From positions 1 to 45,749 of the forward strand of contig SLNJ01000156.1 of assembly GCA_007133065.1 (NCBI GenBank): a stretch of DNA of 45,749 nucleotides, in the 5' to 3' direction. Each line of letters begins with the position of its first letter. The stretch's first letter is position 1. Position numbers and translations under genes: made by a program. Origin of the DNA: Opitutales bacterium (lineage in GTDB: Bacteria; Verrucomicrobiota; Verrucomicrobiia; Opitutales; Oceanipulchritudinaceae). Shown here one piece after another: positions 20,287 through 29,249 of the stretch. The notes under the pieces are model-generated. The model worked only from the letters and a program-made list of their open reading frames with translations. It searched no databases and was not told the origin of the DNA.

Positions 20287-20289
20287 TAT

Positions 20290-21351
20290 ATGACATCCTA
20301 CACCGCCGCGCGGGGCCGTGGAGCCGGATCGAATCCCGCAAACCGGTTTGAACGACTACACTACGAACCCGATCCGTCGCACCCGGGTGAGTCCGCCGGA
20401 GACCACCGGACGCGCTTCTACAAGGATTCCGCGTCGACCGTCATCACGCGCAATGACAGCCCGGATATCCCGTTCCGGTACAGCCTCAATCCGTACCGCG
20501 GCTGCGAGCATGGATGTATCTACTGCTACGCCCGCCCGACGCACGAGTACCTCGGATTCTCCGCCGGTATCGAATTCGAAACGCGGATCATGGTGAAAGA
20601 GGATGCCCCGGCGCTGCTGCGCGCGGAGCTGTCGGCTGGGTCGTGGAAGGCGGATCCGATCGTGTTCAGCGGCGTCACCGACCCGTACCAGCCCGTCGAG
20701 CGCCGCCTCGGTCTCACGCGGCGCTGCCTGGAGGTCCTTGCGGAATTCCGTCAGCCGGTTGCACTGATCACAAAGAACGCCGGTCCGGCCCGTGATCTGG
20801 ACCTGCTCCGCGCCCTGGCCCGGTGGAACGCTTGCTCCGTATCGGTATCGTTGACAACCCTCGATGCAACGCTGGCCCGAACGATGGAACCGCGGACCGC
20901 CTCGCCCCGCCAGCGCCTCCACCTCATCCGCACCATGGCGCAAGCGGGGATCCCGGTCGGCGTCATGACCGCCCCTGTGATCCCGGGGCTGAACGATACC
21001 GAAATCCCCGCCATTCTCGAAGCAGCCGGCGCAGCGGGAGCGCAGTGGGCCGGCTATACCCTCGTCCGCCTGCCGCTCGCCGTCGCCCCCCTCTTCACCG
21101 ACTGGCTCGAACGGTACTACCCCACCCGGAAGGATCGCATCCTTGACGGAATCCGCAAGGCCCGGGCCGGGAAACTCAACAACGCCGACTTCGGCGCCCG
21201 AATGCGCGGAGCCGGCTCCGGCGCCGAACAGGTCCGCCAGCTCTTTCAACTCGGACTCCGCCGCAGCGGCATCCCGCAGGAACACCCGCCCCTCTCAAAC
21301 CGGCACTTCCGCAGACCCGGACCGCAACAACTGGACCTGGACCTGGAGTGA
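20290..21351 (+). CDS. Radical SAM protein, SplB-like (PA0069 type)
   Basis: This 353-residue iron-sulfur enzyme has the radical SAM cluster motif at RGCEHGCIYCYARPTHEY, about residues 72-80, spaced CxxxCxxC. Downstream are VFSGVTDPYQPVE and LITKNAGPARDLDLL, phrases typical of the SplB-related PA0069 family. The N-terminal RGRGAGSNPANRFE is also characteristic. The reaction of this family is not established; it is related to spore photoproduct lyase, which repairs UV lesions. The ATG at 20290 gives the best N-terminus, but ATG at 20272 or TTG at 20254 remain possible. It is divergent from the CotH gene. Confidence 0.88.
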   Translation: MTSYTAARGRGAGSNPANRFERLHYEPDPSHPGESAGDHRTRFYKDSASTVITRNDSPDIPFRYSLNPYRGCEHGCIYCYARPTHEYLGFSAGIEFETRIMVKEDAPALLRAELSAGSWKADPIVFSGVTDPYQPVERRLGLTRRCLEVLAEFRQPVALITKNAGPARDLDLLRALARWNACSVSVSLTTLDATLARTMEPRTASPRQRLHLIRTMAQAGIPVGVMTAPVIPGLNDTEIPAILEAAGAAGAQWAGYTLVRLPLAVAPLFTDWLERYYPTRKDRILDGIRKARAGKLNNADFGARMRGAGSGAEQVRQLFQLGLRRSGIPQEHPPLSNRHFRRPGPQQLDLDLE

Positions 21352-21498
21352 GCGCCGCGCTTCCGGATTCGGATGCTTTCATCGCTTATGCCCTCGAAAC
21401 ATCCGGGGCGCCCAGAGATGCAACAATTCGGAATACCCATATTATCACAAAATATTTCCTTGATCCATAACGTGATCACATGTTCATACCCATGCACC

Positions 21499-21603
21499 AT
21501 GACTATGCCACGCAAGGATGTGGTTCGGAAAGGACTGCCGGCGGTCTACCACGGTGTCTCCCGGTGTGTAAGGCGCGCCTTCCTATGCGGGGTGGACCCG
21601 TAG
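21499..21603 (+). pseudogene. N-terminal relic of an IS200-like/REP-associated transposase
   Basis: An ATG at 21499 opens a 34-codon frame, MTMPRKDVVRKGLPAVYHGV followed by SRCVRRAFLCGVDP, ending in TAG. This is the start of the Y1 (HUH) REP-associated tyrosine transposases, whose first strand is normally YHVxSR; the catalytic HUH and Tyr motifs would lie further on. Here the frame stops after about 34 residues and the rest is missing. The bases 21352-21498 upstream hold nothing I recognise. Confidence 0.65.
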
Positions 21604-21675
21604 TTGCCCCAAGTTTCGACTTGCGTAGTGGATCCCGTGCCCGTTGAACTGGAGGTCGCACGAGAGGATTTGATT

Positions 21676-22617
21676 ATGTCAGAGACCAGCACCCGCGATA
21701 CTCCTGTTCGGGAATCGGCCGGGCAGCCGGGAGAGCCTCCCGACTCCACGGACCACCCGTGCAACCCGATGACCCGGAAGCACGTCGAGCAGTATTGGGA
21801 GGAGGGATATACGATCGTGAGGGAGGTGTTCTCGCCGCATGAGATCGAACAGCTTTCAACGGCTTGCGATCGGTGGAAGTTCGTGGGCCAGTTGCTCGGG
21901 CGCACCTGGCGCCGGCAAAACACCGTGATCTGGGTCGACCGCGAGGAGAAGGAGAGCGAGGTGGACACGATTGTACGCGGGATGCAGTGGCCGTCCTATC
22001 ATGACGCGGTCATGGATCACTACCGTACAGACCCTCGGCTGCTGATGATTTTGGAGCCGCTGATCGGCAACAATATCAAACAGGTCATCAATCAACTGCA
22101 TTGGAAGAAGCCCGGATCCCGGGTGACGTGGCCGTTGCACCGCGACGTGCGCTCGCGCCAGCCGGTTGAGGATTTTCGCGACCTGTACCCTTCGTGGGTG
22201 CAAACGGGCATCGCGATCGACCCGCATCGTTCCGAGAACGGGGCCATGAAGGTTGTCCCCGGCTCCCATCTCGACTTCGCGCACGATCCCAGGAACAAAT
22301 CGCTGTATAACGTCCCGCATTACGAGGACGATCCGCGCATCAGGGACATGGTTCTCAACCCCGGCGATGTCGCCCTCTGGAACGCCTACACGGTGCATGG
22401 GGGAGGCTACAATACAACGGAATTCCAGGATCGCCGCCTCTTCATCAATGGATTTGTCAAGGCCGACAAATGTGACCGGGGCGAGTGGGCCTGGCGTGAT
22501 GGACGGACCTGCCATCTGCATGGGAAACAGGCCCTCATCCAATTTGACGAAGTCGACACCATCGCCGAAGCCTTCTACGCTGGCGACCGGAACCGGCGCG
22601 AGACGATAACGGACTGA
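21676..22617 (+). CDS. Phytanoyl-CoA dioxygenase-like (PhyH) oxygenase
   Basis: This 313-residue Fe(II)/2-oxoglutarate-dependent oxygenase shows its iron-binding facial triad as LHRDV near residue 155 and VHGGG near residue 240. ENGAMKVVPGSHLDFAHD and NPGDVALWNAYTVH are typical of the PhyH fold. An arginine for 2-oxoglutarate is available in DRRLFINGF. Such enzymes hydroxylate varied small molecules, and PVC genomes hold many; the substrate is unknown. The ATG at 21676 is preceded by AGAGGA at a good distance. It follows the transposase relic by 72 bases and is followed by a 236-base gap without a gene. Confidence 0.9.
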   Translation: MSETSTRDTPVRESAGQPGEPPDSTDHPCNPMTRKHVEQYWEEGYTIVREVFSPHEIEQLSTACDRWKFVGQLLGRTWRRQNTVIWVDREEKESEVDTIVRGMQWPSYHDAVMDHYRTDPRLLMILEPLIGNNIKQVINQLHWKKPGSRVTWPLHRDVRSRQPVEDFRDLYPSWVQTGIAIDPHRSENGAMKVVPGSHLDFAHDPRNKSLYNVPHYEDDPRIRDMVLNPGDVALWNAYTVHGGGYNTTEFQDRRLFINGFVKADKCDRGEWAWRDGRTCHLHGKQALIQFDEVDTIAEAFYAGDRNRRETITD

Positions 22618-22853
22618 TCGCCGCATGGCCCGTTCCGGCATCGCGGTTTCGGGTTGACGCGAACAGCCATTTTGTTAGCCTCCTTATACTGGCTATTACC
22701 ACTGTTAATCCGCAGCGCGCCGACAGCGCGATTCAGCTGATCGTTTGTGCCCTCCGGTAACGGCTTGCCTCGATCCGTCTGCAAATCAACGGAGGTCGCA
22801 TTCCGTTCCAACGGCACGGTCAATTGCAGAGAGATCATAATAGGAGCAGCCCA

Positions 22854-25790
22854 ATGAAAACGGTGTCAACGGTCCGAAAAAGTGTGCTCACCCTCTGTGG
22901 CGCCGCTTTGGCGATGGGGGTGTTGCTATTGCCTCAAGCCGAACTCAATGCGGAAGAAAACCCGCATTTCTTCGATGCCGAGCCGGTTGGTGATGGCTGG
23001 TATGACTCGCCGACGATCGGTCTTTTTTATCCCTTTTCGAACCACTTCTGGTACCACGATGATCAAGGTTATATGACCGTCGTTCGGCAATCCCCCGGAA
23101 ATCTCTTCGCCTACCAGACCGGGTTTGGCTGGCTTTGGATCAGCGCAAATCACTACCCCCATCTATACCGGTATGATCTCGACAGTTGGCTGTATTTCTC
23201 ATCCCGCGTCGAGGAATGGCGTTGGTTCTACGTGTACCGCTTTGACCAGTGGCACCCGTACGAGCGGTTCGTCAACACCGAAGGTTTTTCATATCACTGG
23301 CCCAATGACGCGGAGGAGATTTTCATAGACACCGAGGACGAGCCCGACGATCCACCCGTTCTCATGGTGAGCGTCCCTGAGTCGGCCAATCCAGGTGAAA
23401 CGGTTATCTTTCAGATGGACGGGGATGCGGAAGCCACTGGCACCCTGTTCACCGGCGATGGCAATCGATTCAGCGTCGACCATACCTCCACGGTTCAGCA
23501 TGATTACGACTATCCGGGAGAGTACACCGTCACGCTCCAATACGCCGCGCCTCGACAGTTGCCAGGTGAGATGAGTACCACGATTTCCGTAGCAGAAGAT
23601 ACACTGGAAATCCTGGTTCAAAGCATACGTGTTGAATTCTATGACGCACAACAGGATATACTACTCGGACCGTCGCGCCTGGTGATCCCGCCAAACTTCC
23701 CGACCTCCGATGTGGCCGCCGTGGTTCATTACACGGCGACAGCGGACCACACCGGTACTTTCGAGTTCCACATCGAATCACCCGACGGGACGATCGCGTC
23801 AATCGGTGACGTTACGGTCACCCTTCCGGCAACGGGTGGAGATGAGGAGACTGTCGTGATTCCGTCTCCGGATGACCTTCCCCTCCATCTTGAAGGAATG
23901 CATACGGTTTTCGTATCGACCGATCTCCCCAGGAACGAGCCCTGGTCACAACAGGTTCTTGCATCCCATGCAAACGGTTACGAAATGCTGGAACCCGCAT
24001 CGACGACTTCGGGATCGGGAGGGCCTGTGACGACCGGATCAACACCTGCGGTCTACTCGCATCGCTCGACCATTCCCGAGCTCGAGGAGGAGTGCGAGGA
24101 GCTTGGGATTACGCTTCTTATGATGCAAGCGGAGTTGGAGGCGAAACTCTGGGACCTGGAGGATCTTCTGTCGCAGTTGAACCGCCTGCGGGAGGAGCGC
24201 GCCGCCAAAGCCGCTGAACTCGATCAGCTTGAATCCGAGCGTGATGCAAAAGAACAAGCGAAACAAGACGCGGAAGATGCACTCGACGATGCAATCGACC
24301 GGTTCAAGAACCGTTACCCGGATTGGGAACTCGCATTCGACAGCGATGAACAAAGCGTTGAGGAGGCTCAGACCGAGATGGAGGGCGATCTCTTTCCCCA
24401 TCTGGCCGACAGCTCATCCCCCGAACTGCCGACTTATTACCCATCGGGTGATTCGGGAGGTGTGGCTGCATTTCCCACCGCCTCCGGGTACAAGAGCGAC
24501 GTCGGCATCTTTTTTGTTCGGCGCAATGGAGAGCGCGAGTTCCATTTCGCCAGCGAGGTTCGCGAGGAATTCGAGAATCGGCTCGACGATGTCGCGGACG
24601 CCCGCACGGAGTTACAGGAGGCGTGCGAAGCCCTCGAAGCGGCTGAAGACGCCGTCGATACGTGCCAGGCCGAGCTCAATGCGCTCGACGCCGCGATTGC
24701 CGACATCCTGAACCAGATTGCAGACTGCGAGGCGGCAATCGCAAGCCTCAGAACCGACATCGAGTCCCTGACCACCCACCTCGATGAATGCGAAGAGCAA
24801 CTGCGCGCCCTTTTGAGTGATCAGGAGAGCATGCGTCGGGACCTGAGAAGGGCTCGTCGGGCTCTTGAACACGCCCGTGCCGCAGTTCAACGCCAACGCG
24901 AACGTGCCGAGCGCGCGCGGGATGAAGTCGACAGACGGGCCGGCAGTCCAGAGGAGTTGGATGCGGAACGCGATGCAATTGATGAGGAACTCGACGAGCT
25001 CGATGAACTCGACGAACAACTCGACGAAATGGAAGAGAAGCTGGATGAGGCCGAAGCCAAGAATGAGGCCGGAGATCCCAGTGGCGCTGAGACACTTCAT
25101 GAGGAGGCGACCACGGGGATCGATAACGCGCGTTCAGATACCGAGGACATCGCCGGTGAAGTGCGCCGCAAGTCCCGGGAAATTCGGTCCCGTCCGGAGC
25201 GCCAATGTCAGGATGGAGACGAGAAGGTAGGTACGTGGAGTTCGCCCCGGCGCGTAGCAGTTCGCGTCCTCGATGTCGCAGTCGCCCCCGCCGGAGCGAC
25301 GCCCGAGGAGTGGGCGAGCCGAATTGAGCGGGGACGGAACGTGATCGGCTCCATCTTCGACGTCTTCTCCACGGTTGAGAAAATCAAGGACCCGGTCGGC
25401 GCTTTTAAGGATTGGATCACCGGCAATGCAACGGACGCCGCAAAGGAGGCCCTCTTCGAGGAGGACTATCCTCTCGGATACGACATGCAGTTCATCGCCG
25501 GGGAGATTTTCGACGCGTGGATACGGATCTTTGAGGGTACAACCCTCATTTATATCCACGTGCGACTCGAAGGGTACACCCAACAGCGTCGACCCCACTG
25601 GATCTGTGTCGACGGGCTCTGGGAGCGACAGCCTGACCAGACGAGAATCGTGGATGATCCGATCCAATGGACTGAGGTCGTCAACACACCCGTTCACGCG
25701 TTCAGCGAGGAAGAACGAAAAGAACAAATAGCCGAGGTTCTCGCACGCTGGCTCCAGATAAAAGGGCTCCTTCCGCCATCCGGCGATTGA
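22854..25790 (+). CDS. Large secreted coiled-coil protein with PKD-like domain and aromatic module
   Basis: This 978-residue protein starts with a signal peptide (MKTVSTVRKSVLTLCGAALA, cleavage near residue 32) after a clear AGGAG site. An aromatic-rich module fills about residues 37-145 (HYPHLYRYDLDSWLYFSS). A PKD-like beta domain follows near 170-245 (VQHDYDYPGEYTVTL). Two long coiled coils run about residues 405-490 and 575-755, the second ending in repeats of the type DELDELDEQLDEMEEKLDEA. The C-terminal 220 residues are a globular region I do not recognise. The middle region around 500-570 is also unassigned. It may be a surface or stalk structure. No neighbour on the same strand suggests a partner. 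Confidence 0.75.
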   Translation: MKTVSTVRKSVLTLCGAALAMGVLLLPQAELNAEENPHFFDAEPVGDGWYDSPTIGLFYPFSNHFWYHDDQGYMTVVRQSPGNLFAYQTGFGWLWISANHYPHLYRYDLDSWLYFSSRVEEWRWFYVYRFDQWHPYERFVNTEGFSYHWPNDAEEIFIDTEDEPDDPPVLMVSVPESANPGETVIFQMDGDAEATGTLFTGDGNRFSVDHTSTVQHDYDYPGEYTVTLQYAAPRQLPGEMSTTISVAEDTLEILVQSIRVEFYDAQQDILLGPSRLVIPPNFPTSDVAAVVHYTATADHTGTFEFHIESPDGTIASIGDVTVTLPATGGDEETVVIPSPDDLPLHLEGMHTVFVSTDLPRNEPWSQQVLASHANGYEMLEPASTTSGSGGPVTTGSTPAVYSHRSTIPELEEECEELGITLLMMQAELEAKLWDLEDLLSQLNRLREERAAKAAELDQLESERDAKEQAKQDAEDALDDAIDRFKNRYPDWELAFDSDEQSVEEAQTEMEGDLFPHLADSSSPELPTYYPSGDSGGVAAFPTASGYKSDVGIFFVRRNGEREFHFASEVREEFENRLDDVADARTELQEACEALEAAEDAVDTCQAELNALDAAIADILNQIADCEAAIASLRTDIESLTTHLDECEEQLRALLSDQESMRRDLRRARRALEHARAAVQRQRERAERARDEVDRRAGSPEELDAERDAIDEELDELDELDEQLDEMEEKLDEAEAKNEAGDPSGAETLHEEATTGIDNARSDTEDIAGEVRRKSREIRSRPERQCQDGDEKVGTWSSPRRVAVRVLDVAVAPAGATPEEWASRIERGRNVIGSIFDVFSTVEKIKDPVGAFKDWITGNATDAAKEALFEEDYPLGYDMQFIAGEIFDAWIRIFEGTTLIYIHVRLEGYTQQRRPHWICVDGLWERQPDQTRIVDDPIQWTEVVNTPVHAFSEEERKEQIAEVLARWLQIKGLLPPSGD

Positions 25791-25869
25791 GGTTCGCCCC
25801 GCAATCACCCGGCCCATACCTCAGATGTGGCTCGGCTCTATGCGACCGGTGCGCCCTGCCGGGGGCACC

Positions 25870-25902
25870 AAAAAAAAGCCCGGGACGCGGGGTCCCGGGC
25901 TT
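25870..25902 (-). terminator. Rho-independent terminator for minus-strand transcription
   Basis: GCCCGGGAC (25878-25886), a 5-base loop and GTCCCGGGC (25892-25900) form a perfect 9-pair stem, extended to 11 pairs by AA/TT. Eight A on the plus strand at 25870-25877 become a run of eight U on the minus-strand transcript. On the plus strand the stem is followed only by TTGAAATT, so it would serve the preceding plus gene poorly. It therefore most likely ends a short minus-strand transcript beginning near 26,290. Confidence 0.8.
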
Positions 25903-26159
25903 GAAATTGAGAGCCGTGTTACCGGTCTCAACGGCTTCATGAAATGCAGGCAGTTAGGCCCTGTGAAGCTTGCAGTTGCTGGACGGGCCGACCCGCCCTC
26001 ACCGGTCAAAACGGAGTCCCGGATTCCACCCACCACCTGTCCCGAAACGGGTCAGGCGCGAGCGGGAGACTCCCTGGACGGGCCCCGTTCATTTATAGTC
26101 ACCAACACGGGCCGCGTCCAACCGCCATGCCCCCGAGGAGGCGGCGGATCCCGATCGAT

Positions 26160-26240
26160 TCAGGCGAGCCCGGCGCTGCCAACGGCGCCTAGAGCTGCGT
26201 TAAATTGTTCGAAGTCGTCTGAAAATGTTTTGTCGTGCAT
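26160..26240 (-). CDS. Candidate 26-residue small protein upstream of the minus-strand terminator
   Basis: On the minus strand AAAGGAGG is followed three bases later by ATG and 26 codons (MHDKTFSDDFEQFNAALGAV followed by GSAGLA) to TGA. The Shine-Dalgarno match is perfect, but the spacing to the ATG is short. Just upstream, GACTC-AAAAAC-GAGTC can form a hairpin. About 260 bases further downstream is a strong terminator. The product has an acidic, aromatic first half and a small-residue tail. I recognise no family. The remaining 260 bases could be an untranslated or structured RNA; it is not a 4.5S, tmRNA or RNase P that I can identify. Confidence 0.4.
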   Translation of the reverse strand: MHDKTFSDDFEQFNAALGAVGSAGLA

Positions 26241-26396
26241 TGGCCTCCTTTGTTGATGGTTATCACTGCTGGTGACTCGTTTTTGAGTCGTTAAAGGGCT
26301 TCCCCGAATAAGCAGTATGCCATACTCCACCACACATCGGCTGAATACGCAACCGAAAAGCGGCGGAGGAACCGAACCGACCGATTCGCCGCATCA

Positions 26397-26530
26397 TCAA
26401 AAACCGCACGGATCGCAAGGTGAATGCTCATCCAACGCATCCTGCAGATAGCGAAATGCCGTTTGCCACGACATCCCGTCACCTCCGGGCTCGGCCCCGG
26501 CATTTAGATAATAGCGTTTCGCGTTCAATG
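26397..26530 (-). pseudogene. N-terminal fragment of a beta-helix repeat protein
   Basis: A minus-strand frame reads RYYLNAGAEPGGDGMSWQTA followed by FRYLQDALDE, then stops. This is the common opening of secreted right-handed beta-helix proteins, which usually read YVDAAAPGGDGSSWATAF followed by LQDAL. No signal peptide precedes it and no beta-helix follows in any frame I can read, so it is a decayed remnant of about 30 codons (26428-26517). The rest of 26241-26731 holds no recognisable gene. Confidence 0.55.
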
Positions 26531-26731
26531 CGACGGATTGGGGCCGAGGAGACCCAATGGCAAGACTGTGGGTTGGCGGTGAAGATCGCCATACAGTGCC
26601 GGATTGCATGTTGATCTATCGGAGAACCGATGATGGACTGCACTTGCAAGGAGGGGCGTCATTCAGATCTGTGCTGATTCCATTTGCTCGAACGAACAGA
26701 AACGATCACCTCCGTTCCGCTGCGCTCCAAA

Positions 26732-28057
26732 ATGAAAGAAAATGCTCCCAATGTAATCTGGTTCGTCACCGACCAAATGCGTGGTCAGGCGATCGGCGTG
26801 AACGGCGACCCGAACGTCTTCACCCCGAATCTTGACAACATGGCCATCGCGGGGACGAACTTTCCAAACGCCGTTTCCGGCTACCCGCTCTGTTGTCCCT
26901 TCCGCGGCAGTATGCTCACCGGGAGATACGCGCACAACCATTCCGTCAAGCTCCATCAAGACCGTCTTGATCCATCTTTCGAGACCATCACCGATGTGTT
27001 CAATCAGCACAACTACGAGACGATTTACCTGGGGAAATGGCATTTAGCGGGATTCAAGGAGCGAGAGGGGCGATCGGTCCTGCGAACGGTGCCGCGCGAG
27101 GACCGGGGACGGTTCAGCACATGGTTGGGATACGACAACAACAACAGCCAGTGGGATTGCTACCTGCACGGCCATGACGCAGACCAGGAGCGCGCGCACT
27201 ACAGGCTTCCCGGGTATGAGACCGATTGCCTCACCGATATGGCCCTGGAGAGAATTGCCGGGCGCGCGACGTCGGACCAGCCATTCTTCATGGTAATATC
27301 GGTTCAGCCGCCGCACAACCCGTATATCGCGCCGGCACAATACCGACACTATCAAGCTCAACAGCTCGCACTACGTGAAAACGTGCCGGAGACGCACAAG
27401 GGAAAAGCCAGATTTGCGCTGTCGGGTTACTACGCGCAGATCGAGAACATTGATGCGAACGTGGGGAGGTTGATCAACGGACTTCGGGAGGCGAATCTGC
27501 TCGACGACACGCATGTCATGTTCTTCTCCGATCACGGCGATCAGATGGGAAGTCATGGACGGTTCGGCAAGTGCGTGCCATACGAGGAGTCGACACGAGT
27601 GCCGTTCATCATCGGAGGCGGCACTCCAATGGCCTATGACGGACAACGCTGCGGGAATGCGCCATCGTTGATCAACCACGTGGATATCGCCCCAACAAGT
27701 CTTGGGCTCTGCGGGCTCGAGCCGCCGGACTGGATGGTGGGCTTCGATTATTCTCATCGGAGAACAGGAAGGGACTTTCAAAATCGAGTTGAACAGGAGC
27801 CGGACGTTGCGTACCTGCAGTTGATCGGGGATCGCGAGTCATCCTACGCCTGGCGATGTGTCGTTACCCGCAACGGCTGGAAATACGCGTGCGTCGACAA
27901 TGGCGAATGGTTGCTGTTCGATCTCAATCAGGACCCCTTTGAACAGAACAATCTTGCCTTCAATACAGCCTTTCGCCAGAAGCGAAGCGCGATGAATGAC
28001 CTGGTCCGTAAATGGGCGGAAAAAACCGGGGATCACTTTGATTTTCCGGGCAACTGA
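26732..28057 (+). CDS. Type I sulfatase (arylsulfatase family)
   Basis: This 441-residue sulfatase opens with NVIWFVTDQMRG, which carries metal ligands. The signature CCPFRGSMLTG places the formylglycine cysteine at residue 54; the second cysteine of the pair is an unusual but tolerated choice at the variable position. Further ligands are in FFSDHGDQMGSHG. No signal peptide is seen, so it is probably cytoplasmic. It differs clearly from the sulfatase at 11989-13443, so the two are not recent duplicates. The ATG at 26732 gives the standard start; an in-frame one at 26684 is less likely. The PqiA-like gene begins 2 bases after its stop. Confidence 0.9.
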   Translation: MKENAPNVIWFVTDQMRGQAIGVNGDPNVFTPNLDNMAIAGTNFPNAVSGYPLCCPFRGSMLTGRYAHNHSVKLHQDRLDPSFETITDVFNQHNYETIYLGKWHLAGFKEREGRSVLRTVPREDRGRFSTWLGYDNNNSQWDCYLHGHDADQERAHYRLPGYETDCLTDMALERIAGRATSDQPFFMVISVQPPHNPYIAPAQYRHYQAQQLALRENVPETHKGKARFALSGYYAQIENIDANVGRLINGLREANLLDDTHVMFFSDHGDQMGSHGRFGKCVPYEESTRVPFIIGGGTPMAYDGQRCGNAPSLINHVDIAPTSLGLCGLEPPDWMVGFDYSHRRTGRDFQNRVEQEPDVAYLQLIGDRESSYAWRCVVTRNGWKYACVDNGEWLLFDLNQDPFEQNNLAFNTAFRQKRSAMNDLVRKWAEKTGDHFDFPGN

Positions 28058-28059
28058 CA

Positions 28060-28566
28060 GTGAACAAGCCGGATTCACGCGACTCTCCTCACTTGAAATG
28101 GCTGATCCCGGCTTTGCTGGCGATTGCGGCGATTTCACTGTTTCTCGGGTGGGTCCTTCCCTTTTTTGTGGTTACCAGATTCTGGATATTCGAGGATGCG
28201 GTTTCCGCGATCCGGGGCATCCTGATCCTCTTCGAAGAGGGCGAGTATTTTCTTTTCGTCATCATTGGTTTTTTCACCGTGGTTTTTCCGTCATCGAAGA
28301 TCGCGCTCCTCGCGGTCATCTGGTGGAATCGCCGGTCGGCGGCCCAAACCATCCGCCGCCTCCAGATCTGGGTGTCTCATCTGGGGAAATGGTCCATGCT
28401 CGATGTTTTCGTGGTCGCCCTGCTCCTCGTCTTCATCCGGACGGCGACGGGCGCCGCGGAAATGACCGTCGGCATCGGCCTCTACCTCTTTTCCGCGGCG
28501 ATCCTGCTCAGCCAGGCGACCTCGGGGATTATCGACCGGCTGCTCCAAACCGACCTCACGTGGTGA
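28060..28566 (+). CDS. PqiA-like (paraquat-inducible protein A) membrane protein
   Basis: This 168-residue inner-membrane protein has four hydrophobic segments. It carries the PqiA phrases VFPSSKIALLAVIW and HLGKWSMLDVFVVALLLVF, which mark the membrane domain of paraquat-inducible protein A family members. PqiA domains work with MCE proteins in lipid transport across the envelope, but no MCE gene lies nearby. It starts with GTG 2 bases after the stop of the sulfatase gene and is probably co-transcribed with it. Confidence 0.85.
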   Translation: MNKPDSRDSPHLKWLIPALLAIAAISLFLGWVLPFFVVTRFWIFEDAVSAIRGILILFEEGEYFLFVIIGFFTVVFPSSKIALLAVIWWNRRSAAQTIRRLQIWVSHLGKWSMLDVFVVALLLVFIRTATGAAEMTVGIGLYLFSAAILLSQATSGIIDRLLQTDLTW

Positions 28567-28769
28567 CATGCTCATGGTGGGGCAACTGGCAACGACTCCG
28601 TTCCATACACCGCAACACGCCCGATTGGCAAGCGTATACCGGCGCTTGCCCCCCAAGCCCGCGCGGCAACAGCGAAAATGCCAACGCCAGATTCCACCCA
28701 CCCGGGACGGATAACCCAGGACACCCACGCTAGCCCGCCTCGTCGCCGCGAACCCACCCGTTCCCCATT

Positions 28770-29150
28770 CGCACTTCAACCCTTGGCCGGCATCGAAACC
28801 GATGCAGATGGAGGGGATGCCGGCGGCCAGAGTGGCATTGGCATTGGTGCTGGACACCTTGAACTCGGTGTCGATGCCAAGTTCGCTCTGATAGCGGGCC
28901 GCTTCGCACACGAGGGGGTGCCGAAATCCTCCCAGCTGTGCCCCCCGGGTGCCTCAAATGCGACCCGATAGCGAACGCTCCCCACCGCCTGGTGCACGCA
29001 ACGAGCCGGGTTCGGCTCAAGGATAACGGCATCGCGCAGCCGTTTCCCGAATGTCTCCACCAGTTGCCGGATGCCGCAAAGGTTTCCCTCCCCTTCCTCG
29101 CCGACGCTGAAAGAGACGAAATGCGGGAGAACACGCCAGGGAGTGTTCAG
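28770..29150 (-). pseudogene. Relic of an M20-family metallopeptidase
   Basis: On the minus strand one frame reads FVSFSVGEEGEGNL, then SVRYRVAFEAPGGHSWEDFG, the metal-ligand and dimerisation-domain phrases of M20 peptidases. A shifted frame then reads SELGIDTEFKVSSTNANATL and AAGIPSICIG, the later conserved block. About 90 codons expected between the two blocks are missing, the frame changes at the junction near 28920, and both ends of the gene are lost. An upstream stop lies near 29160. It is a clear pseudogene with an internal deletion. The rest of 28567-29249 shows nothing else. Confidence 0.75.
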
Positions 29151-29249
29151 TTATGTTGTTCCGCATTTATGCGGCATCGGAAGCGTTGGGTATGTCGGGC
29201 GCGCTCGCTGAGCACAAGCACGATAACGAAGAATATACCACCGGCGGAA

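Noticed and set aside
25821-26036. 71-codon minus frame across the terminator
   Set aside because: It runs through the terminator stem and its T-run, so it cannot be a normal gene.
25900-26160. 6S, tmRNA, RNase P or SRP RNA on the minus strand
   Set aside because: None of the conserved sequence blocks of these RNAs could be found by eye, although the terminator suggests some transcript.
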